A program made the translations under genes and the position numbers. Below the pieces are notes generated by a model. It saw only the letters and a program-made list of their open reading frames with translations, searched no databases and had not been told where the DNA came from. From contig DKGK01000096.1 of the NCBI GenBank assembly GCA_002453265.1, positions 1 through 7,156 on the forward strand: a stretch of 7,156 nucleotides of DNA, written 5' to 3'. This document shows, in pieces, positions 6,045 through 7,156 of the stretch (positions are counted from its first letter, which is position 1; each line of letters starts with the position of its first letter). This stretch comes from Flavobacteriales bacterium UBA6772 (lineage in GTDB: Bacteria > Bacteroidota > Bacteroidia > Flavobacteriales > UBA7430).

Positions 6045-7156
6045 ATGAAGAATTTTGAGTTTAAAAACCCTACAAAAATAATTTTTGGCAAAGGAGGAAT
6101 AGAAACAATAGCAACTGAGATACCTGCAGATGCCAAGATATTACTTTTATACGGTAAAGGAAGCATCAAGAAAAATGGTATCTACAAACAAGTCAAAACG
6201 GCCCTTACAGCTTTTGAAATAGAAGAGTTTGGAGGAATTCCAGCAAATCCTGAATATGCTATCTTAAAAGAAGCACTAACAGTTATAAAAGATAAGAAAA
6301 TCACATTTCTTTTAGCTGTAGGAGGTGGATCAGTAATTGATGGCACAAAGTTTCTTTCTTCTGCGGGAGAATATAAAGGAGAAGACCCTTGGGATATCTT
6401 AGATAAAAAAATCCCAACCAAAAAAGGAATCCCATTTGCCACAGTCCTTACATTGCCAGCTACAGGTTCTGAAATGAATTCAGGAGCTGTTATTACAAGG
6501 GCAGAAACAAAGCAAAAACTAACAATGGGAGGTCCAGGATTATTCCCTCTTTTTTCAGTACTCGACCCTAATGTGATTCAATCGATTCCAAAAGGTCAAA
6601 TTGCAAATGGTCTAGCAGATGCTTTCACGCATGTTTTAGAGCAATACATGACTTACCCAACTGGAGCTAAATTGCAAGACCGTATAGCAGAAGGTATCCT
6701 TCAAACATTAATCGAAGTAGCACCTGTTGTACTAAAAGATCCTACAAACTATCAAGCTGCTTCAAATTTTATGTGGAGTTGTACTATGGCACTTAATGGA
6801 TTAATTCAAAAAGGAGTTCCCACAGATTGGGCTATTCATATGATGGGGCATGAGCTCACAGCTCTATTTGGTATCGATCATGCCAGAACATTGGCTATTC
6901 TTACCGGCTCTCACTACACATATAATTTCAATACTAAGAAAGAAAAACTCGCACAATATGCCGATCGAGTTTGGGGAACAACCGAAGGTTCTCTTGATGA
7001 AAGAGCAAAAATAGGTATTGAGAAAACCGTTACATTTTTCCATTCGCTAGGTATTAAAACCAAACTATCAGAATATACTAGTGACTATAAAGGAACAGGT
7101 GCTGAAATAGCAAGAAGGTTAACGGAAAGAGGAATGGTCGCCTTAGGAGAACATGG
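6045..7156 (+). CDS. yqhD: YqhD-like iron-containing alcohol dehydrogenase / NADPH-dependent aldehyde reductase (3' partial)
   Basis: The frame is open from the ATG at 6045 to the window end: 370 codons of a protein that is 387 residues in E. coli YqhD as I remember it, so only about the last 17 residues are missing. The match is close throughout: NPTKIIFGKGGI at 8-19, FGGIPANPEY at 62-71, LLAVGGGSVIDGTKF at 89-103 (nucleotide binding), LTLPATGSE at 135-143, NGLADAFTH at 188-196 and HMMGHELTALFGIDHARTLAI at 265-285. The four metal ligands are present: D192, H196, H265 and H279. The family reduces short-chain and toxic aldehydes, such as those from lipid peroxidation, to alcohols with NADPH in the cytoplasm. 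The first glycine-rich motif is GKGS (37-40) where E. coli has GGGS. It lies downstream of the Crp/Fnr-type gene and has its own candidate promoter. Symbol by homology only. Confidence 0.9.
   Translation, partial: MKNFEFKNPTKIIFGKGGIETIATEIPADAKILLLYGKGSIKKNGIYKQVKTALTAFEIEEFGGIPANPEYAILKEALTVIKDKKITFLLAVGGGSVIDGTKFLSSAGEYKGEDPWDILDKKIPTKKGIPFATVLTLPATGSEMNSGAVITRAETKQKLTMGGPGLFPLFSVLDPNVIQSIPKGQIANGLADAFTHVLEQYMTYPTGAKLQDRIAEGILQTLIEVAPVVLKDPTNYQAASNFMWSCTMALNGLIQKGVPTDWAIHMMGHELTALFGIDHARTLAILTGSHYTYNFNTKKEKLAQYADRVWGTTEGSLDERAKIGIEKTVTFFHSLGIKTKLSEYTSDYKGTGAEIARRLTERGMVALGEH

Noticed and set aside
6182..6442. Minus-strand frame inside the YqhD-like gene
   Set aside because: It is antisense to strongly conserved reductase sequence, including the GGGS motif.

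Overview
The window looks like chromosomal DNA from a member of the Bacteroidota, most likely a flavobacterium-like organism. The reasons are AT-rich DNA, no recognisable Shine-Dalgarno sequences, several matches to the Bacteroidota -7 promoter box TAnnTTTG just upstream of genes, and two protein families (DUF4294 and a DUF2141 lipoprotein) that I know mainly from this phylum. There are six genes, most alternating in strand, so they are mostly single transcription units rather than one operon.

Left part (1-2279): a short non-coding stretch holds a strong hairpin that looks like a dispersed palindromic repeat (44-69) and a small tandem repeat. It is followed by a TrmA/RlmD-family RNA m5U methyltransferase (258-1703, +) that lacks the usual iron-sulfur cysteines. 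Convergent to it is a small DUF2141 lipoprotein (1782-2279, -).

Middle part (2280-4804): the DUF2141 gene diverges from a secreted DUF4294 protein (2325-2906, +) across a perfect 19-base palindrome that contains both candidate -7 boxes. The DUF4294 gene overlaps tail-to-tail by 23 bp with a large radical SAM protein of the B12-binding-domain type (2884-4743, -), which carries an unusual CX4CX2C cluster motif. Just upstream of that gene is a rho-independent-type hairpin pointing the same way (4780-4804). A TAnnTTTG box lies only 4 bases before its ATG, the same arrangement as in front of the methyltransferase gene.

Right part (4805-7156): a 567-bp AT-rich stretch without a convincing gene precedes a Crp/Fnr-type regulator (5372-5956, +). 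This is followed in the same direction by a YqhD-like NADPH-dependent alcohol/aldehyde reductase (6045 to the window end, 3' cut off). A local regulator-target pair is plausible, as a small inverted repeat lies just before the reductase gene.

I see no transposase, integrase, CRISPR array, rRNA or tRNA, and no clear novel multi-gene system. The most interesting signals are the near-leaderless promoter arrangement, the cysteine-poor methyltransferase, the hairpin/leader region before the radical SAM gene, and the regulator/YqhD pair.
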